A stretch of 64,000 nt of DNA, from positions 80,848,416-80,912,415 of the forward strand of contig OX352774.1 in NCBI GenBank assembly GCA_947095535.1, written 5' to 3'. Both the position numbers and the translations under genes were made by a program. Within the stretch, counting starts at the first letter, position 1. Each line of letters opens with the position of its first letter. The DNA is from Poecilobothrus nobilitatus. Taxonomy: Eukaryota; Arthropoda; Insecta; Diptera; Dolichopodidae. Shown here one piece after another: positions 47,886 through 60,150 of this stretch. The notes under the pieces are model-generated. The model was not told the DNA's origin. It searched no databases and saw only the letters and a list, made by a program, of their open reading frames with translations.

Positions 47886-48904
47886 TTTTCCGGTAGGAAT
47901 TCTATTAGAATTTTCAGAGTTTTTTTTTTGGGTCCTATGATTTTATAACCTTTTTGGGTTAGGAATCAACTTATAATGGCCTTAATAGTCTATGGTTTAA
48001 TAATATTCTATTATCTTATGAGATAACTGGGTAGCCTAGGTAGAAAGAGCTGCAGAATCACACTTATTCCATTTTAACTTAGGCTATGGTTCTTTCAAAC
48101 AATGTAGGCATTTTTTAAACAAATAGGTAAACTGATCAATGGATGAACGGATGGACAAAGTGCAATTAATAAACACAATTTGTAAAATATGCTAAAAAGC
48201 AAATTTTTATAACATGTATCAGATGCCAATTATAAAACTCAATGTGTTTTAATGAATTTTTGAACTTTAAAAATCTAATTTTTATTTTATGCGTTGTATT
48301 TAAAGCTAAAACAAAAACAATTGTCTTTGATTATATACTTTTGATTGTTTTTTAAGTTTCTCAAAATTAATTTTAAAATCATTTAATATTAAAAGGCTTA
48401 ATTATATCCTAAAGATAAATATTATTATTTTTTAATATCTTAATTGTATATATATATAATTTTTATAATTTTTATTTTATTGTCAATTTTAAACAATAAA
48501 ATCAAAAAATTAACAATTCTTTTGCTAATAAGAAATTTTTTTTTTTTTTTTTGATTGTTAAAGAAATAGAAATAAAGAAAAACAAAAATTCCCACATCAT
48601 AATTTTAAACATATAATTGAGAATATAATACATAAAAGGTATAATTATTAAATGTTTTATTAACCTTACAAGAAAAATGTTATGGTAATAAATTTAACAA
48701 GAAAAAAAAAACAAAACAACAACAAAAACAACAAAACATTGTAACTTAAACTAAAGAACTTGTGTTTAGATATTAAAAAGATCTCATTATAATTGACCTT
48801 CACTAAAAAGAATAATATACTAAAAATGCAATAATTATATTTTAATTAATTAATTAATTATATAAATATTGTAAAAACAAAAAAACAAACAAAATGAAAT
48901 ATAA

Positions 48905-48990
48905 TGGGGCTTCGGTAGCCTAGTGGGTAGGCGTGTGGCGTATTAACCGAAGGAGTGTGAGTTCGATCTCTGCACATGTCGTAAGTGTTT
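48905..48990 (+). repeat. SINE family A, copy 6 (3'-truncated)
   Basis: GGGGCTTCGGTAGCCTAGTG, GGTAGGCGTG and B box GAGTTCGATCTC (48959-48970), then GTCGTAAGTG. The body is replaced by a duplicated TTCTTTACATACCCCCC unit (about 48993-49036). Confidence 0.7.
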
Positions 48991-49694
48991 TTTTCTTTAC
49001 ATACCCCCCTTATATAATTCTTTACATACCCCCCCAAATATAATGTAAATATATAGTATATAATATAAACAAAATAAATAATATTAGTATATAATTTAAT
49101 AATAGTATAAAAACCCTATAATGGCGTTAGTAGCCGATGGTTCAATAATATTGCATTACATTTATGTATCTAATATTAATATAAATAAATAAATAAATAA
49201 ATGAAATATCATTTAAACTTTTATTTTCGCTCACTAATTTAAAATAATATTTTTTTTTATTTTGTTTTGAAAAAGAAAATCATAAATAAAAAGTGGAATT
49301 AAATTATGTACTCATCTTTTATTATTATTCGCTTATTTAGTATATGATTTCAATTTCAAAATCGTCCAATTATTCGGTAATTTTAATACAATTTTGAATA
49401 AAAAATAATTTTTTATTTAGTAATCTTCAATTAAATTCACAGTAATCCAATTTAACTTTAAAAAAAAACTTAATTTCATTTATAAATTACATACCTATAT
49501 GATATTTCTACACTGAAAATTTGGAAGATAGTTAAAAATAATGATATTATTATTTTTTTTTTTTGAAATAATTTAAAATATTCCAAAAATATGTATATGT
49601 AATTGAATATACATATACAATTTTCATAATTTATCTGTCTTCAGTCAGTTTTGTGTGTAAAGCTTTATTGCTTTTTAGCACATTTCTAAAAAAA

Positions 49695-50905
49695 TTTTAA
49701 AAAAATGTGCTTATTAGTTTCACTCTGTCCGTCCGTCCTTCCGTCCGTCCGTCTGTTTACAAAACTTCTACACCGTTAAAGATAGAGAAAAAAAATTTTA
49801 ACCATGGGTAGGTCTCATAAAAAAAATAATTTTGTGAAACAACTTTTTCATGTAGCCCCTCCCATTACGGAGCTACAGCCCCTCAAACTTTGAAAAAGAC
49901 CTATTTTTAAATGCATATATCTTATGTTCTACTTAAGATTTTTTCAATCTGAAAACGTCATTTGACAGGTATTTCTTTTATCTTTCTAAATTAATATGAA
50001 AATTATACAATTTTTTTAAATTTAGTATTTAAATTTACCGTTATGTGAAAACCAAATTTTGCATGATTTTTCTACTTTCATAACTCCGGCACGCTTTTAG
50101 ATAGAGGCTTGAAATTTTGAGACAAGGAAGAACTTTTAGAATTAGTATAAGTTTGCTCAGAAAATTTTTTTGGACCACCCCCTGTTTATGAGATATGAGC
50201 GCTTAAAAATTGAAAATTTGCTATTTTTAAACACCTATAACTTAGGAACCTGTACACATTTTACTTCTGCAAGATATAAAATTTAAAGCTACAGTAATAT
50301 ATTTTAATGTGTGTTAAAGGTTTGTTTTAGTTGTAAAGGGTTCCAAAGTTGCAGCTCTTCAAAATTGCGAAAAAGTCCCATTTTCAGATGTATATATCTC
50401 AGGCCCTGCGTAATAGTTTTGCAATCTAAAACCGTTAGAAGATCGAAAATTTTATTATCTATATAAAACAATATCAAAATTATGTAATATTTTGTAATTT
50501 ACTATTTAAATTTACCGTTATGTGAAAACCATATTTTGCATGAAATTTCTTTTTTCATAACTCCGGCACGCCTTTAGATAGAAATCTGAAATTTTGAGAC
50601 AAGAAAGAACTTTTAGAATTAGTATAAGTTTCCTCAGAAAAACCTTTTTTGGTAGCACCCCCTCTTTAAGAGTTATTACGCCTCAAAAATTGAAAATTTG
50701 CTATTTTTAGACACCTGTAACTTAGACACCTGTAAAAATTTTTCTTCGGCGAGGCATGAAAATTAAAGGTTCAATAATATATTTTTACGCGTGTTAACGG
50801 CTTTTCTTAGTTATATAGGATTCCGGACTTACGGCCCCTCAAAATTTCAAAAATGTCCTATTTTCACATTTTTTCTTATTACATGAAATTTTCAAATTTT
50901 TGTGC
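49695..50905. repeat. GTCCGTCC-head dispersed repeat, copy 4, with 477-bp tandem units
   Basis: Head CACTCTGTCCGTCCGTCCTT then CCGTCCGTCCGTCTGTTTAC (49721-49760) and ACAAAACTTCTACACCGTT. The body contains two full units and part of a third. AATTTACCGTTATGTGAAAA begins at 50032 and 50509, and CATAACTCCGGCACGC at 50079 and 50556, both exactly 477 bp apart. CTACAGCCCCTCAAA (49873) is echoed near 50350 and 50830. Each unit also has GAAATTTTGAGACAAG and TTTAGACACCTGTAACTTAG-like words. The copy at 17133 has one unit and the one at 44205 less than one. There is no open frame. Confidence 0.8.
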
Positions 50906-51330
50906 AAGTCAAAATTCTAAACAGTTTGTATTGAGTTTGGAAATGTGCGCTTTTAAAAACAGTTGGTTTACATTCTACCTTGTTTTCAATTTGATTTAAT
51001 TTTTCATTTATTTGTGAAATTGATTGAAGTCACATACCATAGCGATTTTGACGTTTGAAAATGACATTCTATACTATTGTGAATTTATTTTCAAATTCAT
51101 AACAAAAATCTTGAATAAACTCAATAAACTACATGCGGGTATTTAATGAAAATTGACAGAATACTAATGTATGTATGTCGATTTTGATTGGATGATTTAT
51201 ATTCAGAGAATTAACTTTTTTTTTTTTTTGTTTGTATAATTGGTTAACAAGAAATAAGTTTGACATCTTTCATTGTTTTTAATAAAAGACAAGAAAATAT
51301 AATAACATACATATACATATAAAAAAGAGC

Positions 51331-51530
51331 TGGTCCTCGGTGACCTAGTGCCCTAATGGGTAAGAGCATTTAAAATTCGTTGTAAACACCGGACTGGGGG
51401 TTTGAATTCCATACACGACGTACAAATAATTCAAGGTGTGGCAACATTTACAGCCACACCTAGAAAAGAAAGGCCGTATAATATTCTTGTCACATACATA
51501 TATACACATATATGGCAGAGGAATAAACTA
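51331..51530 (+). repeat. SINE family A, copy 7
   Basis: TGGTCCTCGGTGACCTAGTG, then an extra CCCTAATGGG, TAAGAGC, B box GGGTTTGAATTCC, GCAACATTTACAGCCACACC, GAAAGGCCGTATAATATTCT and TATGGCAGAGGAATAAA. The small insertion in the A-box region looks like a local duplication of CCTAGTGGG. Confidence 0.8.
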
Positions 51531-52475
51531 AGAAAAAAATAGTAAATCTGCGGAAAAATCTGAAAAAAAAATGTCAGTTCGCCATAAAATTGATCTAGTA
51601 AATCTAAATTCGCTCTTTTTAATTTAGGCTGGCTCTTTTTTGGCCAATCGAAATCAAAATCAAAATTAAATTGTTAACAAAAGAATGATAAACAAGGCGG
51701 GAATGTAAAACTAACGGTTTTTAAAGGCGCACATTTTCCTAAAGAAAATGAAAATTTTATATGTAATTTTATATGAGAATTTTATATGTAAGAAATCTAA
51801 TTAAAAAAAGCTGTTACCACATGGAAAATTAAAATGCTAAAGTTTTAATTTTTATATTTCACTATCACAAAATGTGTACAAGTTACACGTGTGTCTAAGT
51901 TAAACGTGTCTAAAAATAGTAAATTACAAAAAATTTTGACAGTGAACTATAAATTCGGGATAAAAACCCTAAAGAAAAAATTAGGATCATTATGTACTTA
52001 ATGCAGCCGCCACTATTTAAAATGCTATTAGAAAAAGCAGAAACTGATTGAGTTAAAAAATTTTTTTAACGAGATTTAAAATTGTGTTAAAATATTTTGT
52101 AGAATTTAGCATTGTGATTCGAATCAGGGTTTCATCATTATCAATTTCATTTGACAATTTATTTAGAATTTTAGAAACGCCACTACAAAGGTTAAAATTG
52201 ATTTAAAGTTTTTATTTTTCAAGTTTTTTTTCTTGATTTCTTTTAATTTCAAGATACAGTGACGGCCGTACAGTGAATTATCCATAGAGTGCAGCTATTT
52301 CTTAATTTTTTTCAATTTTATAATTTCTGGAGTTTTATTTCTAAATTTTGTTATTTCTGAATTTTTTAATTCCTGAATTTTGATGCTGGATTTTTATATT
52401 TTAGATATTTTTTTATGTATATATTTCTAGATTAATTTTTATGTAAATTTCTAGAGTAAATCTTTCAAATAAAAT

Positions 52476-52960
52476 CGTACAAAATGTCCCAGCAGTAAAA
52501 TTAGATGGGGTAGATATATTCTAAGAAACAAATACTTAGAAATGACATTAGATGTTAAACTAAGATTAAAAAGAGAGCGTTAAAAAGAATAAAGTCCAAT
52601 TGGAATCGAAATATAGAGAAATGTAAGTCGAAAACTCTAGATTATCGGAACTCCAAGATTGCTCATAGAATATAAAAAGTTGTTATATAACCAAATATAT
52701 TAAGCTTATATTGTACGGGTACATATACATTCATATAGAGATCTAGAAAAATCTAGTGTAAGCAAAAAAATAAAAAAATATGCACTTAAACATAATGCCC
52801 CGTTTAGAAGGACACATAAATGTAGAAGCTTCAAAACTCATATACAATCCAAAAATGCTAATAGAAAGCTTAAAAGAACTAGATTACTAGATTAAACCGA
52901 ACTAGTTACTAGATTAGAGCCATAAACGCAGATCAACTTAAGGAAGGTCGGTAATTCTAG
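52476..52960 (+). mobile_element. Jockey-type LINE fragment, 3' half of reverse transcriptase
   Basis: VPAVKLDGVDIF, then after a stop KYLEMTLDVKLRLKRER, matches the Jockey-clade block after the catalytic box (VKYLGMTLD.KLRW..H). It is followed by SNWNRNIEKCKSKTLDYRNS and, after frameshifts, KLLYNQIY. The usual IWTYGIQLWG block is not recognisable. Catalytic residues lie upstream and are absent. Confidence 0.6.
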
Positions 52961-54380
52961 TATAGATATATAAGAGTTAACGTAAAATGAATGTTTAGTC
53001 TTTCAGACTAATTTTTATAATTTAAAACAGAGCTTATATGTATGTTTAGTGAGTTAAAGTCTTACATAACTGTGTTGCGAACAGTATCTTTAAACGATTC
53101 TCACGATATTTAACCGAAAATAAACAAAGGACATTTCTAGATTTTGGTGATTCTTTGGTGGTGGTTCTTCTTTGTGCATGGCATTTAGCAATTCTATTTT
53201 ATGCCATGCCATGATTTTTTTATAAATTTTTAAATAAAGTTAGCCTTATTTTTTCATTCTCTTTCATATTTTATAAAAAGAAATTTTGTTTTAATCTTTA
53301 AATCTTGACATGGTCATTCAATCATAACAATAAATTATAATTATAAACACTTTATATTTTACAAAATTGTAATATAAAAAAAGATACAATCTTTTTTTTT
53401 TAATAATGCATTAATTGTATATTACTATGTAAAGGCTTAATATTAATATGCCCATACAAACATATACATAATATATTGCCTATTAACATACTTATCTCTA
53501 AATTTGATTTCATTAATATAAAAACAATATATTAACACTTTAAAAATGAAAAGTATCTAATAAATTTTATAATTTCATAATAATTTCAGTACCATTTTTG
53601 ATTATTTTTTATTTAATAAAAACAAAACCCTTTCTGTCACGAAAATTTAAATATAAAAAAAAAAAATAAAAATTGAATGAAATTTTTGATATGAATCATT
53701 GGATTATTTTCATTTTTTTTTTGTTCACAAAAATTTTACCTAACAGGTGACAATATATTAAAAGATACAATCAATGATTAACTTATATCTTGTTAAATAA
53801 TATTTTTAATATTAAAATTTAAGATATTATTCATTACGATTGAATACATAATATTAGTATGTTAGTTACCATTGATGAATTTTTAAATAATGCCAGATTT
53901 GATATAAAATGTGTTTAGGATTTATTTTTTTGTTTTTGTCTCTCTCTTTACTTTTTCATTTACAGTTATTTTGATTTAATTCAAATTATCGGATAAATTT
54001 TTTTTTTTTTTTATATAATTGAAATTGGTCAATTGGTGAATATTTTGTAAAAAAAAAAAGTGATTTTGTTTTTTTGATTTTGATTATAAATTGAAATATT
54101 ATGTATAATTTAAATGTTAATAGTTTTTCTTTTCTGTGATAAAAATCCAAAAATCAATAAAATTCCAATAAAATTTTGTATATTGCGTTTATATAAAATA
54201 AAAAAAAGTACAATTGAGTAAAAAATAATAATATTTAATCGAAAAATAAACAGTGGACAATAGACATTTTATTTATTATATCACATAATACTTTGTATTG
54301 AAGTATTTTTGATAAGAAAACTCTAGTACTTTCTTTACTTCCTCATTTTTTTTCATTTAACCTCATTTCATTTATCAATA
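52961..54380. other. AT-rich spacer
   Basis: No coding or repeat feature recognised beyond simple sequence. Confidence 0.5.
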
Positions 54381-54480
54381 TACCCTTAGACGGTAAGTCT
54401 ATACAGTGGGTATATGTTGGAGATATTGTATACCCTTAGACGGTAAGTCTATACAGCGGGTATATATTGGAGATATTGAT
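54381..54480. repeat. 50-bp tandem duplication
   Basis: TACCCTTAGACGGTAAGTCT followed by ATACAG(T/C)GGGTATAT(G/A)TTGGAGATATTG(TA/AT) occurs twice, starting at 54381 and 54431, with very few differences. Each unit has inverted ends (TATACCC...GGGTATA). The close identity indicates a recent duplication. Confidence 0.85.
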
Positions 54481-54864
54481 TAACATTTAACAAACATAAT
54501 TTAATAATAAAATATATTTCACACGCCTTTAAATAGAGATACAAAAGAACATAATAAGATAGTAATATCAAATTTAAAATATTGACAGCAAACAAAAATA
54601 ATTCATAAATTTTACATAAAGCAAATCAAATGAGTTACTTATTACTAAAGTATTCAAAGCAAAGCCGGAAAAATTCACCATGTGTTTGAGCTCGCCTAAT
54701 ATTGATAGGTATATATAGAGAATTCCATATATAGAGAAGGTATTTTTATAAAAATAGGCAAATGTTTCGTTCTACTTGAGTGTCTGGGTATATTGATTTG
54801 ACAAAATCTAGGTGATCTAGGTCACAATCAATTTTGCTATATAAATACGTAGGGCACTTATTGT

Positions 54865-55203
54865 TTATTCTAGCCTATACAAAAAAGAAATATATTTAAA
54901 ATTCATATAATTATCAAAAGTACAGTTTAGTATACATTTAGATACATCAGAAATCCTATCAAAATGTCGACGATTAGAGGACATACCTCGTGCATGCATT
55001 GAAAATAATTTTGTTCTTCTATTTATATTTCTTCTGTGGTTGTCCGCGAATTTATGACCCATGAAATATAGCCCCAAAAAAAAATTATAAATTTTTTGAT
55101 TTTTCAAAAGGGTTTGAAAAAGGGTTAAAATTTTCGTCAATTTTGAGGTCTTTTTGCATAAATTAGTATAGTTTTTTAATTTAGACGTGGAGCCGTTATT
55201 CAT
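54865..55203 (-). mobile_element. LINE C-terminal fragment, low certainty
   Basis: A 112-codon minus-strand frame. Its second half, RRTKLFSMHARGMSSNRRHF followed by DRISDVSKC and FDNYMNFKYISFLYRL, fits the tail of CR1/Jockey-like LINE proteins. There a RT.Y..N.P..R-like block precedes an FD...F...L helix. The first half is Lys/Leu/Thr-rich and unrecognised. It could instead be an unknown host fragment; no splice sites are evident. Confidence 0.35.
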
Positions 55204-55885
55204 TATAAAAAAATTACATTCTAAAAAAATTTTTTCTTTGATGTTTTTTTCTTTCTAATTGTAATATATTGCAAAAACTTAACATTCACAAAATCTGCTT
55301 TGTGCCCTGTCCTTTTTTGTTTTATAATATTATAATAATCGGGAAGCATTTTATTGTCAGTTTTAAAATCTGAATTTTGCTCTTCTTCCTGAAAGAATTA
55401 AAGTAGTATTTAAAATCTTTGTATCTTTTGTATTTTGTGGTGATAATTCTTTGGGAGTAAATTCATGGAGTCATTTTCTGGTTCTTCTTTTTTAATTTTT
55501 CTTCTTATTCATCGCCTTTTTTTGAAATTTCATTAATGTATTTATTAGAAACCTGACCAAATGTTCCGATTTTCACAGGTCAGCCTCGATTTTAAACCAA
55601 ATATCCTATATCTGTCGACAAATTATCCAATTTGTACCAATTTTTTGAACTACTTAAAAACTTTTGTTTTTCAGTAGTTTTAACAAATAATCAATATTCA
55701 AAAATTTCACTATCAGATGGCAAATAAAACGAACAAAATAAAAAAACCATTAAATTTAAAGTATTTATTAAATTATTATCTTTTGGTTTTGTTATGTTTA
55801 TTCGTTTTTTTTATCTTTTGTGCAATTTTCTTTTTGGCTTTTTTACCATTTTTGAATTAATAATAAAAAAATTATACTTATACTT

Positions 55886-55888
<3 letters not shown>
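55204..55888. other. spacer, possibly old pseudogene on minus strand
   Basis: Between 55260 and 55720 the minus strand reads short stretches of ordinary-looking protein in shifting frames (for example KMLPDYYNIIKQKRTGHKAD) with many stops. The source family is not recognised. Confidence 0.25.

Positions 55889-55919
<31 letters not shown>
55889..55919. repeat. (TA)n microsatellite
   Basis: About 30 bp of uninterrupted TA dinucleotides. Confidence 0.95.
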
Positions 55920-55922
<3 letters not shown>

Positions 55923-56079
55923 TCTTTTTGACCGAAACAGATGCTATTTTTACTGTCATAGTGTATAATTTCCAGCCTTGGCAATTTAAAATTTGGTCAC
56001 CTAAGCGGAAATGATATAATGTTGATTTTTATCCAGTCCATAATATCTTTAACTTTTTGGTGACCAAAGTTAATTCTCC

Positions 56080-56790
56080 TGCGTTAAAACTCTTGGTTGT
56101 TTATCCATTGAATTACAACGTTACAACTTATGCCGATGACATTGCTGTCGCTGTCTCTGGAAAGTACTTAAGCACTGTAACAGTTGTCATGCAAAATGTA
56201 CTAACTACTATTTTGAAATGGGCTAGATAATGCGGTCTGAGCCTAAACCCACAAAAAACAGATTTGGTAATATTCACTAGGAAGCATAGACTTCCTTTAA
56301 TCCTCCTATCCTTAACAATAGCTGCTTAATTTTCAGAAAAGCGCAAAATTTCTGGATCTTTACACATTCACAATTTGGTGTACTACACTAGATAAAGCTG
56401 TAAACACACCCACTAAATATCGATTATGCTGTACCTACGCTTTCATTCAAGAAAAATGTTTGAACCTAAATCCCCCTCAGGAAAAAGTGGAGCAGGAAAT
56501 TTCCACTGAACGAGGACATCATCAAAATATATACTGATGGCTGCAAGATGGATGACAAAGTGAGGCAGCTGCCATAAATGAGGCAGTGTGCTGAAAGCAA
56601 ACGTGATTTCCACTAGTTTACATCTTCACAGATAGCCAAGCTGCTATCAAAGTCCTAAAATCCTATTCAGTTAGCTCAGCGGTTGTCAGTAACTGCCTTT
56701 TGTCTTTAAGGAGCGGTACAAACCTTCACATTCACCAAGAAAAGAAGAATCTCCGGGGTTCCTATCACAACCTGAAGCTCCCAATGGTTT
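56080..56790 (+). mobile_element. decayed LINE with reverse transcriptase and RNase H
   Basis: The catalytic box YADD (56129-56140) is intact in TTYADDIAVAVSGKYLSTVT, followed by VLTTILKWAR, stop, and CGLSLNPQKTDLVIFTRKH. This is the usual arrangement of I/R1/Jockey-group LINEs. About 400 bp downstream is an RNase H remnant: IYTDGCKMDDKV (Asp of TDG, 56533-56541), then IFTDSQAAIKVLKSYSVSSA (second Asp, 56631-56633), then a stretch with several frameshifts. A LINE with a C-terminal RNase H points to the I/R1/LOA side of the tree. The RT N-terminal half is missing, and the stretch is clearly GC-richer than its flanks. Confidence 0.8.
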
Positions 56791-57938
56791 AATTAGGTAA
56801 AACTTGGTTGATTAATTCTTAAATAGCCACAATAACATTTTTAATTAATATTTCGAAATACTAATTATATCTTATAAATACATAAATTATTTCCTTATTC
56901 CCATAGCTCTGATATTTGATATTAAAATAAGAAGTCCGGAACTAAAATCAATTTTAACATAATTCCCTATAGGTATCAAAATTAAAAAAAAAAAAATTAA
57001 TTATAATAGAATTAATTACATGCGCTATTTAATTTTATTAATGATCTGATTTGGAATTGGCTATAAAAACTAAAACTTCCTTATAAATTTAAGAATACTT
57101 AAAAAAAAAATTAATATTGTACTAAAATGGGAAATCATAATCTTCAAATATGGATATAAAATGTCATTAAAAAGTAAACTTTTATAACTTTAAAATAATT
57201 AACCTTGAATATAAATTTTTTTTAATAATAATTAATAATAAAATTTAAATAATAGGCATTTCGATAACACTTAGACTATTTACTTTTATTCAACAAACAA
57301 AAACTTATTAAAAGTATAAAAAAATGTAAAGAACTATAAGTTACATACTTATATTACGTCTCATTAGATATCTGTTTTTTTTTTTTTTTAATTCAAGCCT
57401 ATTTAAACACCTACACATCTTTTTTTTATAAATAAAGTGTCACTCTTTAAATTTAATATAACAAAAAAAAAAAATAAAACCGCATATCGCATTTTCTCAG
57501 ATAATTGAGACAATTTAATTTAAGTAATGCGATTAAAAGTGTCTGTTTTTTTAATATGAGTCTACAAAAAAATCTCCGTCTTTGGTTAAAATTTTACTAA
57601 AACAATTTTTTTAGAGAAAATTTACAGTAGTGAGCTTTAGTTTACGAATAATGAATTTTATATTATTGAATATTACTTATCCAGTATAGGTACGTACAAA
57701 ATATTTCCAACCATTATTTAATTCTGTATAGTGTATACTATAGATCTGCTAACATATAGATATTTTAGAAGTTTGAATGCTTAGCGAAACATCTATTCTA
57801 AACAAAAAGTATTCAAATAGTGAAAAATATATATGTATATTGACTACATAATATATCGTAGATATCGTAGTTATCGTAGATATATATCGTAGAATATTTA
57901 TGAACGTTGTAGGAATAAGTTATTACCAAAGAAAATTA
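56791..57938. other. AT-rich spacer
   Basis: Nothing recognisable; homopolymers and short AT words. Confidence 0.5.
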
Positions 57939-58002
57939 TGTACAAGCGAGACGTAATTATGGAAGAAGAAGAATTTCATGGATGGAAAATTGACAACATC
58001 CC
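57939..58002 (+). mobile_element. short RTE-like LINE tail fragment, low certainty
   Basis: Reads VQARRNYGRRRISWMEN from about 57941, fitting the C-terminal motif G(R/K)RGRRRISWL.N found in several LINE and retroposon proteins. It lies next to a TATCGTAGATATCGTAG repeat. Only about 60 bp support it. Confidence 0.35.
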
Positions 58003-58179
58003 TAACTTAGTCATTAGTTATTATATTAGTTATATCATATGAATATTCGATAAGTTTTCGATATATTATGTAATTATACAAGATATACAAAATTGCAACT
58101 CTAACTATAATAATATTTATAATTTAAATCATTTGAAAAACATCATATTACTAATGAATAATTATTATATGATTTGTAC

Positions 58180-58205
58180 GCTCTCTCTCTCTTTCTCTCT
58201 CTCTT
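58180..58205. repeat. (CT)n microsatellite
   Basis: About 26 bp of CT dinucleotides with one TTT interruption. Confidence 0.9.
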
Positions 58206-60150
58206 GTGCAGTAATGAATTGACGAATATTTTTGAATGAAAAAGAATGATTGTTATGAGTTATGACTATTCAATTTTGGTTAGCAATTATAGTTACGGGC
58301 AATGAATCAACTATCACAAAGTAACAATGTTTTGTGACAGTTCATGTTTTATAAGAAACGTTCGTGACAGATAAGAAACTATAAAAATAAGAACGTGCAG
58401 ATAACGAATTTAACAAAATCCAATCCCATTTCAAAATCATAGATGACTCCACGCCTCAATATAATGTTATTTGTATAAAACACGTAAAATGAAATTAATA
58501 ATTTTGTAATTAGTTTTTTAAAGTGTCCGAACTATTAGGCAGTGCATTGTATTTTTTTTTGTTTTGTAAATTCCATAAAAAATATTGAAGATAAAATAAA
58601 TAATAAACTAAGTGACAGATTTATAGAAAAACAAAAAAAAAAAAAAAAATCACAAAATTAAATTATCATTTTACAGACAATGGCATTTGCAAGGGTTGAA
58701 AGTTGAAACATTAAAAAACTTTAAACAAATTATTGCTGATGGATAACAATAAAAAAAAAAAAAAAAAAAAGAGTTGCCATATATGTACGATTTACTATTT
58801 TACAAATAGTTTACGACTTACGTACATATTTGAAAAAAAAAATAAAAATTATTTCTAAATTTTATTTTTTTTTTTTGGTTTTAGGAATCATTTTTGGGAT
58901 ATTATTTGCCAAGAAAAAAAATATTTTTTTTATGCGTAACCAAACTACAGCAATAAAATATCGCATAGTGTTGTGCGTATTTTCTTTTTTTTTTCTTCAT
59001 TTTTTTTTTTTGAATATTTTCTAATTAAAATATCACGGTCATTGATCGTTCATATCATGTCATATATATATTTGTATACTGTATACATAACATGTATATA
59101 ATACTGAAATGGAAATTTTTTCGTTTTTCTTTTTTTTTTTAAATAGTCTATTGTTAATTTAAAAGATTCCCAATTTTTCTCCATATTGTTATAAATATGT
59201 AATACATTTAAAATTAAATGTAGCAAAACCAAAAAAAAAAAAAACCATTTTTTTTTTTTTTTCTTTAAAATTAAATCTTAAGTTTTAGATCTTTATTGTT
59301 TTTCCTTTATTTTGGATTACAAAGTTTCAATTAACAATTGATTATGTAACAAAAAAAAAAAATTGGTAACAAAAGATAAGAAAAATGTTCAGAATAAGAT
59401 TTCAAGAACAGTTTTTTTTTTTTTTTTTTCGTTAAATTTTTTTTTTTTTTAAATCCTAATTTTAATTCTATTCAATTTAATTGAATTAAATTTCAGTTCT
59501 ATAATCATGTGATTTTATTTTAAATCTTAAGATAATTTTTAATGTAAAAAATTAATAAAAAAAAAATAAATAAAATAATAAAAAATTAAGGTTCAACATG
59601 GAAATTTGCCTATTTTTTAAACGGAAAACAAAATTTAAAAAATGATTGTTCTTTAGGTTTTATGTTGTACATATCATAAAAAAAAAAAGAAAAACAAAAA
59701 AAGAAACAGAATAGAATTATATAATATTGTCATTTTTTTTTAGAATAATATTGTTTAAAATAATTTAATTAAAAATTCAGAAAAAAGATTTAAATATACA
59801 TAAAATAAATTAAATCTTAGATATATTTTTTATTCTTTATTTGCAATTTGGTTAGAAAGACTTGAGGTAGAGAGTTCTTATAAAAGACGCCTACTATATG
59901 TAATAAATCCTTATGTTTCAAATTAATTGAAAATTAAAAATGTCGTCTATTTATATTATATAATCTATGTTAATCTTAATGCAAATATTGTAAATTACGT
60001 AATTCAACTTTTTTTTTTCATAATATTTGAATTAAATATAATTAATTTTATTAAAAGTCTTAAAAACAAACTTTTGCCTCTTAATCTTATTTGGTCGGAA
60101 TTTATTAACAATTATTCTTAAAATTAAGATAAACAGATCAAGTTCAATAT
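58206..60150. other. AT-rich spacer
   Basis: Dense poly(A)/poly(T) tracts. Open frames here are Lys/Phe/Ile-rich consequences of composition. Confidence 0.5.

Noticed and set aside
48993..49036. CRISPR-like pair of direct repeats (TTCTTTACATACCCCCC)
   Set aside because: Only two copies without regular spacers, attached to a SINE in eukaryotic DNA; a local tandem duplication.
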